Of a DNA stretch of 7,108 bases, positions 6,470 to 7,108 are shown piece after piece; the first letter of the stretch is position 1; every line of letters begins with the position of its first letter. The position numbers were made by a program, and so were the translations under genes. The notes below the pieces were generated by a model. The model saw only the letters and a program-made list of their open reading frames with translations. It did no database searches and was not told the origin of the DNA. Source of the stretch: an uncultured Candidatus Saccharibacteria bacterium (GTDB lineage: Bacteria; Patescibacteriota; Saccharimonadia; Saccharimonadales; Saccharimonadaceae); assembly GCA_938045445.1 (NCBI GenBank), contig CALIMM010000005.1, positions 1-7,108 on the forward strand. Direction: 5' to 3'.

Positions 6470-6795
6470 AAATCCGCCACCCGCCGGGCTGCGCCACTGG
6501 CGTAGGCCGCCACAATCTGGGCGTAGTAACCCGTTCCAGCGGGCGCGGCTTTGGTGCACGCCTCGGCTTGCTGCACCAAAGCCAACGTATTACCAAGTGC
6601 CTGAGAGGTAAGCGCAGCCCGAGCCTGTTCACTGGCGGTGGCTAGGTCTGCCTGTGCCGCCAGGTGGCGGTGGTGCGCACGTTCCTCGTAGGTATGCAGC
6701 ACCGCCTGTACCGTGCGGCCAAAACTGGTGCCCATTATCCCATTGGCATTGGTACGTTCAGGCAGATAGCGCGCCCCTTGTGGTGGGTATGTCAT
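6466..6795 (-). CDS. Ala-rich helical protein, unknown function; first gene of the leftward cluster
   Basis: The 109-residue product is not recognised. After a Pro/Arg-containing N-terminus (1-20) it is mostly helical and rich in Ala, Gln and Glu (about 27-82), with a His cluster (HHRH, 41-44). A short Gly/Pro break (84-89) precedes a C-terminal helix with AAYASGAARR (96-105). No signal peptide or membrane helix is seen. The start is supported by AAAGGAG 6 bases before the ATG at 6795. Its stop overlaps the next start as ATGA, so the two products are probably made in fixed ratio and may interact. It faces the divergent control region and probably begins the operon. Residues 71-83 are encoded by a perfect inverted repeat. 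Confidence 0.7.
   Translation of the reverse strand: MTYPPQGARYLPERTNANGIMGTSFGRTVQAVLHTYEERAHHRHLAAQADLATASEQARAALTSQALGNTLALVQQAEACTKAAPAGTGYYAQIVAAYASGAARRVADL
6547..6583. repeat. Perfect 12-bp inverted repeat inside the 109-aa gene
   Basis: Arms GGCTTTGGTGCA (6547-6558) and TGCACCAAAGCC (6572-6583) pair perfectly across a 13-base loop, and the loop holds a further GCC/GGC pairing. It would make a very stable RNA hairpin in the coding region, on either strand. With equal base frequencies, a perfect 12-bp arm pair with a short loop is expected about 0.01 times in a window of this size, so chance is unlikely but not excluded. No T-run follows. Confidence 0.75.
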
Positions 6796-6998
6796 CCCAC
6801 ACTCCTTTCTGGTTATGCCAGGTAGTCCCTGTTGCCATCCCGGCTAACTCTGACGATATGAGCGCTGTCATGATGATTGGGAAAGATGGAAAAAAGTTGG
6901 CATAGTGGGCAAAAATGGAACAACCCGGTATGACAAAACCCCAGGAAGATCTGAGGCAATGTGGTAGTACATGAAACCAGGTTTTGGAGGGAGCAAAA
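6796..6998. promoter_or_regulatory. Divergent intergenic control region
   Basis: This gap lies between the leftward cluster and the rightward regulator gene, so it must contain start signals for both unless either is read from elsewhere. On the plus strand the best promoter-like pair is TTGGGA (6877-6882) with CATAGT (6901-6906), 18 bases apart, each matching four of six consensus positions. That is weak. No convincing -10 was found for the leftward direction. An inverted repeat at 6934-6986 lies between this pair and the regulator start. Several short minus and plus frames here have no ribosome site and look non-coding. Confidence 0.4.
6934..6986. repeat. Spaced inverted repeat, candidate operator
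   Basis: CAAAACC (6934-6940) recurs in inverted form as GGTTTTG (6980-6986), and the similarity extends imperfectly inward (CAAAACCCCAGG against CAAAACCTGG). The arms are 39 bases apart, about four helical turns, and the right arm ends just before the ribosome site of the rightward gene. Such spacing fits two half-sites for a repressor acting on this region, possibly the product of that gene. Function is inference. Confidence 0.3.
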
Positions 6999-7108
6999 AT
7001 GCACCAGCAGCCTTTCAGTAGCGAAGATCTCCTGACCGACCTGATGTATCTACGCAAAGGTGAGGGCATGACTCCCCGTAGACTTTCCCACGCGGGGTTA
7101 GTGGACCA
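6999..7108 (+). CDS. Probable small DNA-binding regulator, N-terminal fragment
   Basis: Thirty-six codons are visible before the window ends. A strong GGAGGGAG site stands 5 bases before the ATG at 6999. The fragment contains DLLTDLMYLRKGEGMTPRRL (10-29), which resembles the N-terminus of actinobacterial regulators of mobile elements with an 'LRKGxGxTPxxL' motif. The gene diverges from the leftward cluster, the usual place for its regulator. With only the N-terminus seen, the family call is tentative, and no helix-turn-helix can be confirmed. Confidence 0.6.
   Translation, partial: MHQQPFSSEDLLTDLMYLRKGEGMTPRRLSHAGLVD

Noticed and set aside
6470..6559. 30-codon upstream extension of the 132-aa membrane protein
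   Set aside because: It would lie inside the 109-aa gene; the ATGA overlap and nearby GGTGG favour the start at 6469.
6758..7069. 103-codon minus-strand frame over the divergent gap
   Set aside because: It overlaps both the regulator start and the 109-aa gene, has no ribosome site, and its composition is not protein-like.
1..7108. CRISPR array, tRNA or rRNA
   Set aside because: No regularly spaced repeats, cloverleaf-like sequence or rRNA signature was seen on either strand by reading.

Overview
This window looks like one end of an integrated conjugative or mobilizable element, about 50% GC by eye, with standard use of TGA as stop. Almost every gene has a clear AAGGAG-type Shine-Dalgarno. 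The protein styles resemble actinobacterial elements: a large serine recombinase of the 'AEGFSIPAQRE' type, a replication-relaxation protein, a soluble TrsK/TraG-like ATPase, and a regulator with an 'LRKGEGMTP' motif. The base composition is low for a typical actinomycete, so a low-GC actinobacterium or a Saccharibacteria-like host are both possible. No host marker gene is present, so the taxon is inference only.

Layout. Eight main genes run leftward on the minus strand. From right to left: a 109-aa helical protein (6795-6466), a 132-aa two-helix membrane protein (6469-6071, ATGA-coupled to the previous gene), a possible tiny coupling ORF (5869-5798), an MT-A70 family adenine methyltransferase (5805-5218), a small membrane protein (5172-4972), a 65-aa basic protein (4923-4726), a 752-aa coupling-type ATPase (4747-2489, overlapping the 65-aa gene), a replication-relaxation family protein (2225-1392), and a large serine recombinase (1237 to beyond base 1). 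At the right edge, one divergent plus-strand gene begins at 6999; it is probably a small helix-turn-helix-type regulator. The 203-bp divergent gap probably holds the control region for both directions.

How it may work together. The recombinase would excise and integrate the element. The VirD4/TrsK/HerA-like ATPase is the likely DNA-translocating motor or coupling protein. The replication-relaxation protein has a winged-helix N-terminus and an acidic 'E-x-D-x-G-T-E' core, and would act on element DNA. The methyltransferase may mark element DNA or protect it from restriction. The small membrane proteins could anchor the ATPase or form part of a transfer apparatus. No classical relaxase and no VirB4-like ATPase is visible in this window.

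Gaps. No gene-free stretch exceeds 300 bases. The 2226-2488 gap carries palindromes and an orphan Shine-Dalgarno and is a candidate oriT or control site. The 5870-6070 gap shows only a weak -35-like hexamer. A perfect 12-bp inverted repeat lies inside the 109-aa gene.
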